DNA of 50,618 nt from Uruburuella suis (GCF_004341385.1 NZ_SLXE01000019.1:1-50618), one strand, 5' to 3'; counted from the stretch's first letter, positions 42,096-50,403 are shown. A program made the numbers and translations. The notes: generated by a model from the sequence alone, not told the origin.

Positions 42096-42602
42096 ATGAA
42101 CACCATCAAACTTTCCCTGCCGGCCGCCATTTTGCTGGCGCTGGCCGCCTGCGCGCCGGCGCAAAACGAAGCGCCGGCCGCTTCAGCACCCGCCGCTTCG
42201 GCTGCAAGCACCGTTGCCGCCGGCGATGCCGCCGCCTCCGGCCTCACCGATATTGCGCCGGCCGAACACCAAACTGTAATCAACGACGCCAAATGGCAGG
42301 ATTACCGCTGCGACGGCGGCAAAACCCTGCAAGCGCGCTACCATGCCGGCGAAGCCACCGCCGTGGCACAAGTGAAAATCGATGGCCACACGCTCACGCT
42401 GCAATACGACGGCGTGCAAAGCAATGAAGACCTCACCGCGTTTAGCGGCGGCAGCTACAGCTGGGTAATCAGCAACCTGCACCGCGCCGATTTCTATAAA
42501 GAAGACAACGGCTTCCTGTTTCAACAAGAGCAGCAGAAAATCAATGGCGAGAGCCTGCCGGTGGATAATATTTTGGTGAAAAACTGCGCGCCGGCAAGCT
42601 GA
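42096..42602 (+). CDS. MliC-like lysozyme-inhibitor-family lipoprotein
   Basis: A 168-residue lipoprotein with lipobox LAAC (Cys19) and an Ala/Pro/Ser-rich linker to about residue 60. The C-terminal domain fits the MliC/PliC fold: YRCDGGKTLQARY (first Cys and strand), VAQVKIDGHTLTLQYDGV, FSGGSYSWVISN and a closing ILVKNCAP (second Cys). Family members inhibit c-type lysozyme, and the neisserial adhesin complex protein is a relative. The SGxxY signature is partly degenerate, so inhibition is inferred. AGGA lies upstream of ATG 42096. Confidence 0.78.
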   Translation: MNTIKLSLPAAILLALAACAPAQNEAPAASAPAASAASTVAAGDAAASGLTDIAPAEHQTVINDAKWQDYRCDGGKTLQARYHAGEATAVAQVKIDGHTLTLQYDGVQSNEDLTAFSGGSYSWVISNLHRADFYKEDNGFLFQQEQQKINGESLPVDNILVKNCAPAS

Positions 42603-42629
42603 GCAGCGTGCTTGGTTACATAAAGAAAA

Positions 42630-42662
42630 GGCCGTCTGAAAGATTTTTGCTTTCAGACGGCC
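42630..42662. terminator. inverted DUS pair after the MliC-like gene
   Basis: GGCCGTCTGAAA (42630-42641) and TTTCAGACGGCC (42651-42662), with loop GATTTTTGC. It follows the + strand lipoprotein gene. Confidence 0.75.
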
Positions 42663-42712
42663 TGGTTGCAAATGATAAACCCATTTCAAACCACTTGCAT
42701 AAATATGCTTTA

Positions 42713-42902
42713 TACCAATTCTAAAAAATAACCTTACAAAATAAAAACAGTTCGGCGGCATCATCCGCGTAGGTCGGATTCTTGAATCCGACATTTGACC
42801 AACGGCCAAAGCGATGTGCGTGCCTTGTTCTGCGAACAAGTGTCGGATTCGAGAATCCGACCTACAGGCTGCCTATTTGTATATTATTTTTTTGAATTGG
42901 TA
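42713..42902. mobile_element. miniature inverted-repeat element, copy C (190 bp, inverted)
   Basis: Ends TACCAATTCTAAAAAATAA and TTATTTTTTTGAATTGGTA. The interior is the reverse complement of copies A and B, with both GTCGGATTC palindromes. The last base touches the rlmH stop codon (TAA on the - strand at 42903-42905). The 300-bp gap from 42603 holds only this element and the DUS terminator. Confidence 0.82.
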
Positions 42903-43373
42903 TTATTCGCGGTGATAAGGATGGTTATGCAAAATCGACACCGCGCGGTAAAGCTGCTCGGTGAGCAGCACGCGCACCATGCCGTGCGGCAGCGTGAGGC
43001 TGGAGAGCCGCATCATCAGGCGCGCCTGCTGCTTTAAATGCTCGGTCATGCCGTCGGCACCGCCGATGATAAAGCAAACGTGTTCGCCCTCTTGCTGCCA
43101 GCGTTGCAAATGGCCGGCCAGCTCCACCGAGGTGGGCGCTTTGCCGCGCTCATCAAGCACCACCAAAAAAGCGCCCGGCGGAATGGCTTCGAGCAGGCGC
43201 TTTTCTTCGGCGGCCATGCCTTGTACAGCATTCACACCGGCGCCGCGCTTTTCGGGCTTGATTTCTTTGAGCGCATAATGCACATCGCGGCCGAAGCGCT
43301 TGGCATATTCGGCCACGGCTTCATCCACCCAGCGCGGCATTTTGGTGCCCACAGCCAATACAGTAATGTTCAT
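42903..43373 (-). CDS. rlmH: 23S rRNA (pseudouridine(1915)-N3)-methyltransferase RlmH
   Basis: Methylates pseudouridine 1915 in helix 69 of 23S rRNA on the 70S ribosome. The 156-residue SPOUT protein begins MNITVLAVGTKMPRWVDEAV. It contains LVVLDERGKAPTSVELA and the SAM-knot FIIGGADGMTEHLKQQA, and ends HNHPYHRE, all family hallmarks. It closes the conserved nadD-rsfS-rlmH cluster. The stop directly abuts miniature element copy C, so any native terminator has been displaced. Confidence 0.97.
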   Translation of the reverse strand: MNITVLAVGTKMPRWVDEAVAEYAKRFGRDVHYALKEIKPEKRGAGVNAVQGMAAEEKRLLEAIPPGAFLVVLDERGKAPTSVELAGHLQRWQQEGEHVCFIIGGADGMTEHLKQQARLMMRLSSLTLPHGMVRVLLTEQLYRAVSILHNHPYHRE

Positions 43374-43535
43374 GGCATTTTTTTCAGACGGCCTTTTCTA
43401 TGCCTTATCCCGACAAACCCTTATTGTGGCCGCATAATGCCGTTTGAAAAAGCGGCACAACGGCAAGTTCAAACAACCGGTTTGGCTTTTGAATAGACAG
43501 GCAGAAGCTTGGCAGCAAAGGCCGTCTGAAACCTT

Positions 43536-43934
43536 TTATGATTGCGAATCGGCGGCATGCCACGGTTTGGCGGCACCAGGGTGGAACGAAGGTTTCTCAC
43601 CGCCCCACAGGGTGTCGATATCGTAATAATCGCGCACGGCGGGCAGCATCACATGCACCACTAAATCGCCGGCATCCACCAGCGCCCACTCGCCGCCCTC
43701 TTGGCCTTCGGTGCTCAAAATCTCGAAGCCGGCGGCTTTCAAATCCACGGCCACGTTGTTGACCAGCGCCCGCACTTGGCGCGTGCTGTCGCCGCTGGCG
43801 ATAATCATGCGCGCAAACAGCGGCGTTTTCTCTTGCGTTTCGAGCACGGCGATGTCTTTGGCTTTTACGTCTTCCAAAGCGCTCACGGCGATTTCCAGCA
43901 TTTTTTGCAAATCTTGCAGCTCTTGTTCGTTCAT
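43536..43934 (-). CDS. rsfS: ribosome silencing factor RsfS
   Basis: A 132-residue DUF143/Iojap protein that binds uL14 on the 50S subunit and blocks 30S joining when nutrients are scarce. Conserved segments are ALEDVKAKDIAVLETQEKTPLFARMIIASGDSTRQVRAL and EGGEWALVDAGDLVVHVMLPAVRDYYDIDTLWGGEK. It is about 25 residues longer at the C-terminus than the minimal family. It lies between nadD and rlmH with gaps of about 70 and 160 bp that contain DUS copies. Confidence 0.95.
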   Translation of the reverse strand: MNEQELQDLQKMLEIAVSALEDVKAKDIAVLETQEKTPLFARMIIASGDSTRQVRALVNNVAVDLKAAGFEILSTEGQEGGEWALVDAGDLVVHVMLPAVRDYYDIDTLWGGEKPSFHPGAAKPWHAADSQS

Positions 43935-44001
43935 TCGGTTTCCTATTTTAAAAAGTTTCAGACGGCATTTTTAAAGAAAGGCATGAGGCCGTCTGAAAGG
44001 T

Positions 44002-44613
44002 TTAGCGGTAAAGATGGTTTTGCTCGATATAGCGCTCAACGCGGCGATCGACCAGGCCGGCCAGCGATTCGCCCAAGCGGGCGCGGCGGCGGATTTCGGT
44101 GGAGCTCACGTTGCACATCGGCGCATTTAAAAGCTTAAGGCTGCCCTGTTGCAGCGCTTCGCCCAACCAGCCGTGCAATTCGCGCGGCGCTTGGGCAAGG
44201 TTTTCACCTTCGCGGGCGGCCACGGCAATGTGGGTGTGGCGCACCAGCGTTTGCCATTTTTTCCATTTGTGCAGCTGCATCAGGCTGTCCATGCCCATCA
44301 GCCACCACAATTGCGCGGCGGGAAAATGCTGGCGGAAAATCTGCACGGTGTCAAAGGTATAGGTAGCGCCCTCGCGCACCACATCGCAATCGCTCACGGC
44401 AAAGCACGGCTCGTCGGCCACAGCCAGCTCGGCCATGTGCAGGCGCGCGCGCGCATCGGCACCGCCCGCGCTCGCTTCTTTATGGTAAGGGTCGCCGGCG
44501 GGCAGAAAAATCACGCTATCCAGCCCGATTTCATCGGCAAACGCACGCGCAATGTGCAGATGGCCGTTGTGGATGGGGTCGAAAGTGCCGCCGAAAAGTC
44601 CGATATTTTTCAT
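44002..44613 (-). CDS. nadD: nicotinate-nucleotide adenylyltransferase NadD
   Basis: Adenylates nicotinate mononucleotide to form deamido-NAD. The 203-residue nucleotidyltransferase has the N-terminal IGLFGGTFDPIHNGHLHIAR with the (H/T)xGH active site, MGMDSLMQLHKWKKWQTL in the substrate region, and the C-terminal NVSSTEIRRRARLGESLAGLV carrying the SSTxIR motif. ATG 44613 (MKNIGLF) fits family starts; an adjacent ATG at 44616 is equivalent. It heads the nadD-rsfS-rlmH cluster. Confidence 0.96.
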   Translation of the reverse strand: MKNIGLFGGTFDPIHNGHLHIARAFADEIGLDSVIFLPAGDPYHKEASAGGADARARLHMAELAVADEPCFAVSDCDVVREGATYTFDTVQIFRQHFPAAQLWWLMGMDSLMQLHKWKKWQTLVRHTHIAVAAREGENLAQAPRELHGWLGEALQQGSLKLLNAPMCNVSSTEIRRRARLGESLAGLVDRRVERYIEQNHLYR

Positions 44614-44643
44614 CATTTTTAATACAGGCCGTCTGAAAAAAGT

Positions 44644-45216
44644 TTAAGCCGTGCTGCCGGTTTTGCCGTCCACCACCAAATTAAGCTTGCCGGTGGCCGG
44701 GTGAATCACCAAGCCGTGCACCGCCACATTATCGGGCATCAGCGGATGGCGGCGGATAATGCCCACGGTGTGGCGCACGCTGTCTTCCACATTATCGAAG
44801 CCGGTGAGCCAACCGTCGAGATCGATGCCGGCATGGCGCAAAGTGGCCACGCGGTCGTCGGGTATGCCCTGCTCGCGCGCCTTGCCCAGAAAAGCATCGG
44901 CATTCAGGCCGCGCATGCCGCAATCATAATGTGCCACCACCATGATTTCTTTTACCTTTAATTCCAGCACCGCCACCAGCAGGCTGCGCATTACCGAGCC
45001 CCACGGATGCGTGACCACCGCGCCGGCATTTTTAATCAACTTGGCATCGCCGTTTTTCAAGCCCAGCGCACGCGGCAGCAGCTCCACCATGCGCGCATCC
45101 ATGCACGACAATATCGCCAGCTGCCGCTCGGGATATTTATTGCTGAAAAACTGGGCATATTCGCCTGATGCAACAAATTCCTGATTAAAATCGAGAACTT
45201 CTTCTAATATGCTCAT
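44644..45216 (-). CDS. beta-class carbonic anhydrase
   Basis: Interconverts CO2 and bicarbonate. The 190-residue protein has zinc ligands in AILSCMDARMVELLP (Cys, Asp/Arg dyad) and VVAHYDCGMRGL (His and Cys). NAGAVVTHPWGSVMRSLL lies between them. The short form with HPLMPDNVAVHGLVIHPATGKL at the end matches type II beta-enzymes. ATG 45216 (MSILEEVLDF) is the likely start; upstream codons in the same frame are open for 72 residues but look like random sequence. CO2 capnophily in Neisseriaceae makes such enzymes common. Confidence 0.92.
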   Translation of the reverse strand: MSILEEVLDFNQEFVASGEYAQFFSNKYPERQLAILSCMDARMVELLPRALGLKNGDAKLIKNAGAVVTHPWGSVMRSLLVAVLELKVKEIMVVAHYDCGMRGLNADAFLGKAREQGIPDDRVATLRHAGIDLDGWLTGFDNVEDSVRHTVGIIRRHPLMPDNVAVHGLVIHPATGKLNLVVDGKTGSTA

Positions 45217-45371
45217 GCATGTGTCCTGTGGATAAACGTTTATCAGCGCAAGCTGCGGCACTCGGCCGCTGAAAACCGCCCGGCTGCCCGAATGTGAGGT
45301 TTTGATATGGATGCGCGCCGAAGGTTGGCTATTATAACGGTTTCCTGCACCGGCTGCCGACAAAATGGCAA

Positions 45372-45389
45372 AGCCGCCCAAAGGCGGCT
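45372..45389 (-). terminator. hairpin downstream of the flavin reductase
   Basis: AGCCGCC (45372-45378) and GGCGGCT (45383-45389) form a 7-bp stem. Read on the - strand it is followed by TTTGCCATTTTG. It may end the hpaR-flavin reductase transcript and lies at the edge of the degenerate repeat. Confidence 0.5.
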
Positions 45390-45408
45390 CGAAAGCATGT
45401 TGCAAGGC

Positions 45409-45505
45409 GGAAAATGCCGCAAAGCTGAGCACCTTCGAGCATGTTCAACGCAGCAGGCGCGTTTTTGAGTCAAAAGATTGCCACGAAATGGATTGTAAAC
45501 AGCCT
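45409..45505 (-). repeat. degenerate dispersed repeat, copy 1
   Basis: Starting right after the flavin reductase stop and reading on the - strand: AGGCTGTTTACAATCCAT, then ATCTTTTGACTCAAAA and GCTGCGTTGAACATGCTCG. The same order of similar blocks occurs at 50523-50618 on the + strand. No ORF is inside, and the origin is unknown. Confidence 0.5.
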
Positions 45506-46006
45506 CTACGCTAATCCGTGAAAATGACGGCGGAAATACACCAAAGCCGGTGCGCGCTCGGCATCGTGCACTTTGATTTCACTGATTTCAACGTAAAACA
45601 CGCAATGGGTGCCGATATCGTGTTGCGCCACGATGCGCCCGTGCATATGCGCCAGCGCACCTTCCACCTGCAATTGGCCACTGCCGCCGCGATGCCAGAT
45701 ATGGTATTCGAAGCGCTCTTCGGGCGAGAGCTGCGTGATGCCGGCAAAATGCTCGGCCACATCTTGCTGGCCGGCGGAGAGCACGTTGATGCACAAATCG
45801 CGGTTGGTTTGAAGTATCGGAATGATGGCGGCACTGCGGTTGATGCAGAGCATTACCGTGGGCGGCTCATCGGTAATCGACGACACCGCCGTCATGGTGA
45901 TGCCGTAGCGGCCGGCGGCGCCATCGGTGGTGATCACATGCACGCCGGCGGCGCATGAGGCCATTGCGTGGCGGAAATCCTGTTTCAGCGGCGTGTTGTC
46001 AGTCAT
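45506..46006 (-). CDS. flavin reductase (HpaC-like)
   Basis: A 166-residue NAD(P)H:flavin oxidoreductase of the HpaC/nitrilotriacetate monooxygenase B family, supplying reduced FAD or FMN to a partner oxygenase. Typical parts are FRHAMASCAAGVHVITTDG, GITMTAVSSITDEPPTVMLCINRS (flavin site) and NVLSAGQQDVAEHFAG. The matching 4-hydroxyphenylacetate monooxygenase (HpaB) is not in this window. It is 8 bp downstream of hpaR and co-transcribed. The same pairing with a FarR/NadR-type regulator is known in pathogenic Neisseria. Confidence 0.88.
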   Translation of the reverse strand: MTDNTPLKQDFRHAMASCAAGVHVITTDGAAGRYGITMTAVSSITDEPPTVMLCINRSAAIIPILQTNRDLCINVLSAGQQDVAEHFAGITQLSPEERFEYHIWHRGGSGQLQVEGALAHMHGRIVAQHDIGTHCVFYVEISEIKVHDAERAPALVYFRRHFHGLA

Positions 46007-46014
46007 GAATCAGA

Positions 46015-46452
46015 TCAGTCGATGTGCTGCCCGATGGCAGACAATTCACCCAGCAGGCTTTGCAGTTGCTTGAGTTTGTCTTTCGACAGCACCGATTCAA
46101 TCACATCATAGCGCGCGTCCACTTGATCGCAAGTGGTGCGGTGCAGCTTTTCGCCCTCGCCGGTGAGCTTCAAATACACGCGGCGCTGGTCGTTGGAAGG
46201 CTTCAAGCGCACCACATAGCCCACTTTTTCCAAGCGGGTGAGAATGCCGGTGAGGCTGGGGCGCAGAATGCAGGCCTGATTGGCTAAATCTTGAAAATCA
46301 AGCGTGCCGTTTTCGGCCAGCAGGCGGATGATGCGCCATTGCTGGTCGGTGATGCCTGCATTGTTCAAAATCGGACGAAATTGGGCCATCAATGCTTCGC
46401 GGGCCTGAATCAGGCTGATATTAATGGATGCATGTTTGGATTGCGCGGTCAT
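46015..46452 (-). CDS. hpaR: MarR family regulator HpaR (FarR/NadR orthologue)
   Basis: A 145-residue MarR repressor. The N-terminus TAQSKHASINISLIQAREAL and the winged helix DQQWRIIRLLAENGTLDFQDLANQACILRPSLTGILTRLEK are almost those of neisserial FarR/NadR as I recall them. NadR represses nadA and is released by 4-hydroxyphenylacetate; FarR represses farAB. The wing is RLKPSNDQRRVYLKL. ATG 46452 is chosen to match that family start. It is transcribed with the flavin reductase. A probable autoregulated promoter lies 60-90 bp upstream. Confidence 0.92.
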   Translation of the reverse strand: MTAQSKHASINISLIQAREALMAQFRPILNNAGITDQQWRIIRLLAENGTLDFQDLANQACILRPSLTGILTRLEKVGYVVRLKPSNDQRRVYLKLTGEGEKLHRTTCDQVDARYDVIESVLSKDKLKQLQSLLGELSAIGQHID

Positions 46453-46514
46453 AATAAAACGCCAGCCTTTCTGGTAGCAAGTGACGAAGCGAAGCAAAAA
46501 TCTCTGTTTTTATG

Positions 46515-46542
46515 TTTATATATGAATCTTATTCTAAAACAA
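46515..46542 (-). promoter_or_regulatory. hpaR promoter with palindromic spacer
   Basis: On the - strand TTGTTT (46542-46537) is followed after 16 bp by TATAAA (46520-46515). The spacer contains GAATAAGATTC, a short inverted repeat placed where a MarR dimer would block RNA polymerase. Operator function is an inference. Confidence 0.5.
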
Positions 46543-46630
46543 GAAAAACCACAATGTAAAGGCAAAAAATTGTTTTTATGCCTGCTTAGAAGCCTGTCTC
46601 ATTCAAATTCATTCAAGATGACAGACAAAA

Positions 46631-46650
46631 GCCGGCCGGCCGCTGCCGGC
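46631..46650 (-). terminator. terminator after the NUDIX gene
   Basis: Read on the - strand, GCCGGC and GCCGGC form a stem around a GC-rich loop, followed by TTTTGTCTGT. It ends the NUDIX transcript ahead of hpaR. Confidence 0.6.
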
Positions 46651-46697
46651 TGAGGGGAAATAAGCCGCTTTTTTTGCCGCATACGGCCAAAGCGTAT

Positions 46698-47597
46698 TCA
46701 ATCATCTTCAAACAAACCCATGCGCGCCAGCCATTGCGCCAGCTCGTGTTGCGGGTCGAGCAGGCTGTAGCGGCCGAAGGCATCGAGCGTGGCCAGCAAG
46801 GCATCGTTCATCAAACGGCCTTCTGCCATCGCTTTGGCCAATTCAGCCACGGAGAGCAGCATAAATTCGGCCACTTCGCCATCTTGGTTTTGCGGCTGCA
46901 CGCCCTCGGGCAACACCACATCGAAAATGTGCAATTCCTCGCGGTGCAGCCCGCGCGACACCGGCCGCAGGCTTAAGCAGCGGCGGCCGGCACGGGCGTG
47001 TTGCAGCTGCGCCGCACTCAATCCCGCTTCTTCTTCGCCTTCGCGCAACATGGCCGTTTGCACGCACTCGCCGCTGCTGATGCCGCCGCCCACCAAATTA
47101 TCGAGCTTGTTGGGGTCTACTGCTTTATAAGGGCTGCGCCGGCCGATCCAAAAGCGCCATTCGCCGTCGCAACACGCCAGCCCGTTGATGTGTATGGCGC
47201 GGCTCAGCAGCCCGAGCGGGCGGAAGGCGGCGCGTTCCAATGCAAATAAAGCCTGCCCTTTTTCATCGCGCACATCGAATTTTTCATTGCGCCAGCCGCC
47301 GAGCAGCCCCAGCTTGTGCCAAGTGGCGGCCATGTGTTGCAAGGCATCAGCCATTTCGAGCCAGCTTCCCGCATCAAGCGCCAGCGCCGCTTCGCTGTGT
47401 TGTTGGTGCAAAGGCCAATCTTGACGCACTTGTGCTGCCCATTTTGCATCAAGCCGCCCCAAGGGCATGCCATTGAGCAGCAGGCGCTGCCAGCCCTCGC
47501 TCGGGCAGGCAAATTGGCGCTGCACCCATTGCCATAAAGCATCTTGTTCGGCGCGACTGAGCGCTTGCGTGAAAACGGGAATATCGGAGCGGGTCAT
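46698..47597 (-). CDS. DUF4743 domain NUDIX hydrolase
   Basis: A 299-residue protein. The N-terminal DUF4743 region (about 10-130) shows LLNGMPLGRLDAKWA. A NUDIX domain follows (about 135-285). The Nudix box is complete: GGISSGECVQTAMLREGEEEAGL fits Gx5Ex7REUxEExGU with U hydrophobic except one Gly. Relatives linked to thiamine pyrophosphokinase in fungi and plants hydrolyse oxidised thiamine diphosphate, so damage clean-up is a reasonable guess. PNKLDNLVGGG is the usual lead-in to the box. It is monocistronic. Confidence 0.88.
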   Translation of the reverse strand: MTRSDIPVFTQALSRAEQDALWQWVQRQFACPSEGWQRLLLNGMPLGRLDAKWAAQVRQDWPLHQQHSEAALALDAGSWLEMADALQHMAATWHKLGLLGGWRNEKFDVRDEKGQALFALERAAFRPLGLLSRAIHINGLACCDGEWRFWIGRRSPYKAVDPNKLDNLVGGGISSGECVQTAMLREGEEEAGLSAAQLQHARAGRRCLSLRPVSRGLHREELHIFDVVLPEGVQPQNQDGEVAEFMLLSVAELAKAMAEGRLMNDALLATLDAFGRYSLLDPQHELAQWLARMGLFEDD

Positions 47598-47672
47598 GTT
47601 GATTGCCGGTAAAAATTAAAAGAAGCGGCAATTGTAGCAAATTCCGTACTATTTACCGCCACTTAAATCAAA

Positions 47673-47704
47673 GGCCGTCTGAAAAACTGTTTTTTCAGAC
47701 GGCC
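47673..47704. terminator. inverted DUS pair after rsmJ
   Basis: GGCCGTCTGAAA (47673-47684) pairs with TTTCAGACGGCC (47693-47704). Read on the - strand the right flank is TTTGATTTAAG. It ends the rsmJ transcript. Confidence 0.75.
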
Positions 47705-47720
47705 TGCAAAGAAAATCGGT

Positions 47721-48470
47721 TTACAACACCGGCGCATCCGGCAAATACACATCAAAACGGGTGCTTTTGCCGGCATATTGATAAGCTGGCTCGGCTTGTG
47801 CCAAAAAATCGCCCAAACGCGGCCGCTTCACCACCACGCGTTTTTTGGCCACGGCACGGGCGGCGGTCAAAAGCGCGGCCTCATCTTGCGCCGCGCCCAC
47901 AAGGCCGTGGAAATAAGCCATTTCTTTTTTCACCGCCGCCGCTTTTTTGCGCTCGGGATACATCGGGTCGAGATACACCACATCCGGCCGCCCCTGCGCA
48001 GCGGCCAATGCCGGCATCAGCGCGCAGGTGTCGCCGTGGTGCAGCGTGATGCGTGCGGCGATTTCGGCGGTTTCTTCATCGGCGGCGGCGCGGCGCAGGC
48101 CGTCGGCCAGCAAGCAGGCCACGGCGGGATGCTGTTCAAACACGTTCACCGCCAACCCCAACGAAGCGAGCACAAAAGCATCGCGCCCCAAGCCGCCGGT
48201 GCCGTCCCACACTCGCGGTGCGGCGCTGTGGTTAACCGCCTTGCCCAGCAATTCGCCGCCGCCTTTGGTGCGCCGATATTGCGCGGCGCCGCCGGCAAAA
48301 TCCACCTGCACGCGCCCTTTTTCGCCCGCACGGCACAAGGCAATGCCCTCGGCATCGGCCAGCAGATATTCGCCTGCCAGCGGCGGCGCATTGAGCCGGC
48401 TCAGGCCGAAGCGTTCGGCCAATTCATGCACCGGCGCAGCGGCTACGGCGGCAAAATAAATCCCGGCCAT
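47721..48470 (-). CDS. rsmJ: 16S rRNA (guanine(1516)-N2)-methyltransferase RsmJ
   Basis: Methylates N2 of G1516 in 16S rRNA. The 249-residue Rossmann methyltransferase has VWDGTGGLGRDAFVLASLG (SAM motif I, about 90-108), EQHPAVACLLADGL (motif II) and VVYLDPMYPERKKAAAVKKEM (the catalytic DPMYP motif unique to this family). VVKRPRLGDFLAQ and a C-terminal STRFDVY strand complete the fold. It lies 25 bp from speA in the same direction, with a DUS in the short gap. Confidence 0.95.
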   Translation of the reverse strand: MAGIYFAAVAAAPVHELAERFGLSRLNAPPLAGEYLLADAEGIALCRAGEKGRVQVDFAGGAAQYRRTKGGGELLGKAVNHSAAPRVWDGTGGLGRDAFVLASLGLAVNVFEQHPAVACLLADGLRRAAADEETAEIAARITLHHGDTCALMPALAAAQGRPDVVYLDPMYPERKKAAAVKKEMAYFHGLVGAAQDEAALLTAARAVAKKRVVVKRPRLGDFLAQAEPAYQYAGKSTRFDVYLPDAPVL

Positions 48471-48495
48471 GTTTCAGACGGCCTTATCGGCAGGC

Positions 48496-50403
48496 TTATT
48501 CATGCTCATGTGCTTCCAGGCTCAAATACGAGCTTTGCTTGAGGCCGCGGCAGAATTCGGCAAAATAAAGGTTGTGTTCGGCCTTGCCAAGCCGGGCCCA
48601 ACGCGATTTTTCTTCAAATTTATTGAGCACTTCTTCGGGCGATAAGTGCACATAGCGCAGCATGTCTTCAATGGTGTCGTGCTCTTCCATGCCGCCGTAT
48701 TCCACACGCCCGTCGTCGCGCACATACACATTCACCGAATCGGTGTCGCCGAAAAGGTTGTGCATGTCGCCCAAAATCTCCTGATACGCGCCCACCATAA
48801 ACACGCCCAAAAGGTAAGGCTCGCCTGCGCGCGGCTCGTGAATCGGCATGCTGGTTTCGATGCTTTGCTGGTCCACATATTGGCGCACTTTGCCGTCTGA
48901 ATCGCAGGTGAGATCTTGCAGCACGGCGCGGCGGCCGGGCTTTTCGTTCAGGCGGTGTATCGGCATAATCGGCAGCACTTGGCCGATGGCCCAGGTGTCG
49001 GGCAGGCTTTGAAACACGGAAAAATTGCAGAAATATTTATCGGCCAATTTATCGGTGAGCGCGTCAAACACCTGTCGCTGCGAGCGCTGGCCGGCTTGCA
49101 GCTGGCTTTTCAGGCGGTGGCAGAGCACGGCGTGCAGCTGCTCGGCCAGCGCTTTTTCACGCAGCGACACTTTGCCCTCGAGATAGAGGCCGATCACTTC
49201 GGTGAGGTAATGGCCGATGCGGTAATAGGTTTCGGTCACCATTTCACGATCATCGGCATCGTGCAGCTTGGCAATCAGCTTTTGGGTGGCAAACGACAAA
49301 TCTTCTTCGTCGGTGATTTCAGGCACTTGATCGGGCAGACGCTCGACATCGGTTACATTCATCACCAGCACGGCATGATGCGCCGTCATGGCGCGGCCGG
49401 ATTCCGAGAAAATACCCGGATGCGGCACATTGTGTTCATTGCAATATTCGGCCAGCATCGACACAATCACATGTGAATATTCGCCGATATCGTAATTAAT
49501 CGAGCTTTCATTGCGCGAGTGGGTGCCGTCGTAATCCACGCCCAAGCCGCCGCCCACGTCTACATATTCAATCGGCAGCCCCAATTCGCGCAGCTCGGCA
49601 AAATAGCGCACCGCCTCTTTAAAGCCCAAACGGTAATCGGAAATATTGGAAATTTGCGAGCCCATGTGAAAATGCATCAGCTTCACCGTGTCGGCCAAGC
49701 CTGCGGCGGTGAGCTTTTCGGCGGCTGAAATCAGCTGCGCGGCGGAAAGGCCGAATTTGCCTTTGTCGCCGCCGGTGTCGGCCCACTTGCTCGAAGCGAG
49801 CGAAGAGAGGCGCACGCGCAGGCCGATATTGGCTTTCACGCCCAGATTGGCCGATTCTTCAATCACCAAATCCACTTCCGATTCTTTTTCAATCACGATA
49901 AACACTTGGTGCCCCAAGCGCTGCCCCATCAGGGCGAGGCGGATGAATTCGCGGTCTTTATAGCCGTTGCACACAATGGTGCCGCCTTTGGGCGCAAACG
50001 CCAGCACAATCATCAATTCCGGCTTGGAGCCGGCTTCCAGCCCGATGGAAACCTCATCGTTTTTCGGCACGATGATGTTTTTCACCACCGATTCCTGCTG
50101 GTTGACCTTAATCGGGTAAATCGCCGTGTAGCGCCCCTGATAATCGTTTTTGCGGATAGAGCGGTTAAACGCGGCGCACAAACGCGCCACACGGTCTTGC
50201 AGAATATCGGGAAAGCGAAACAGCATCGGCAGATCTTGGCCGCGCTCGTTCAACTCGGCCACGAGCCCGTATAAATCCACAGTTACCTCGCTGTTGTCGT
50301 TGGGTTTCACCACAACATGACCGTCGTCGCTCACAGAAAAATAGCGGTCGCCCCAATGGCGGATACCGTATAAAGCTGCACTGTCGGTAGCAGACCAAGA
50401 CAT
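48496..50403 (-). CDS. speA: biosynthetic arginine decarboxylase SpeA
   Basis: Converts arginine to agmatine with PLP and Mg2+, an entry to putrescine. The 635-residue length is standard. The alanine-racemase-like barrel has Lys99 in AIYPIKVNQQ as the Schiff base. HFHMGSQISNISDY and EYVDVGGGLGVDYDGTHS bind the PLP phosphate, and PGIFSESGRAMTAHHAVLV follows. The C-terminal domain includes NEKPGRRAVLQDLTCDSDGKV and GVFMVGAYQEILGDMHNLFGD, with the active-site Cys/Asp pair. No speB is visible downstream. Confidence 0.96.
   Translation of the reverse strand: MSWSATDSAALYGIRHWGDRYFSVSDDGHVVVKPNDNSEVTVDLYGLVAELNERGQDLPMLFRFPDILQDRVARLCAAFNRSIRKNDYQGRYTAIYPIKVNQQESVVKNIIVPKNDEVSIGLEAGSKPELMIVLAFAPKGGTIVCNGYKDREFIRLALMGQRLGHQVFIVIEKESEVDLVIEESANLGVKANIGLRVRLSSLASSKWADTGGDKGKFGLSAAQLISAAEKLTAAGLADTVKLMHFHMGSQISNISDYRLGFKEAVRYFAELRELGLPIEYVDVGGGLGVDYDGTHSRNESSINYDIGEYSHVIVSMLAEYCNEHNVPHPGIFSESGRAMTAHHAVLVMNVTDVERLPDQVPEITDEEDLSFATQKLIAKLHDADDREMVTETYYRIGHYLTEVIGLYLEGKVSLREKALAEQLHAVLCHRLKSQLQAGQRSQRQVFDALTDKLADKYFCNFSVFQSLPDTWAIGQVLPIMPIHRLNEKPGRRAVLQDLTCDSDGKVRQYVDQQSIETSMPIHEPRAGEPYLLGVFMVGAYQEILGDMHNLFGDTDSVNVYVRDDGRVEYGGMEEHDTIEDMLRYVHLSPEEVLNKFEEKSRWARLGKAEHNLYFAEFCRGLKQSSYLSLEAHEHE

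Noticed and set aside
45217..45432. N-terminal extension of the carbonic anhydrase by 72 codons
   Set aside because: The extension has no family match or signal peptide, and the internal MSILEEVLDF start fits homologues.
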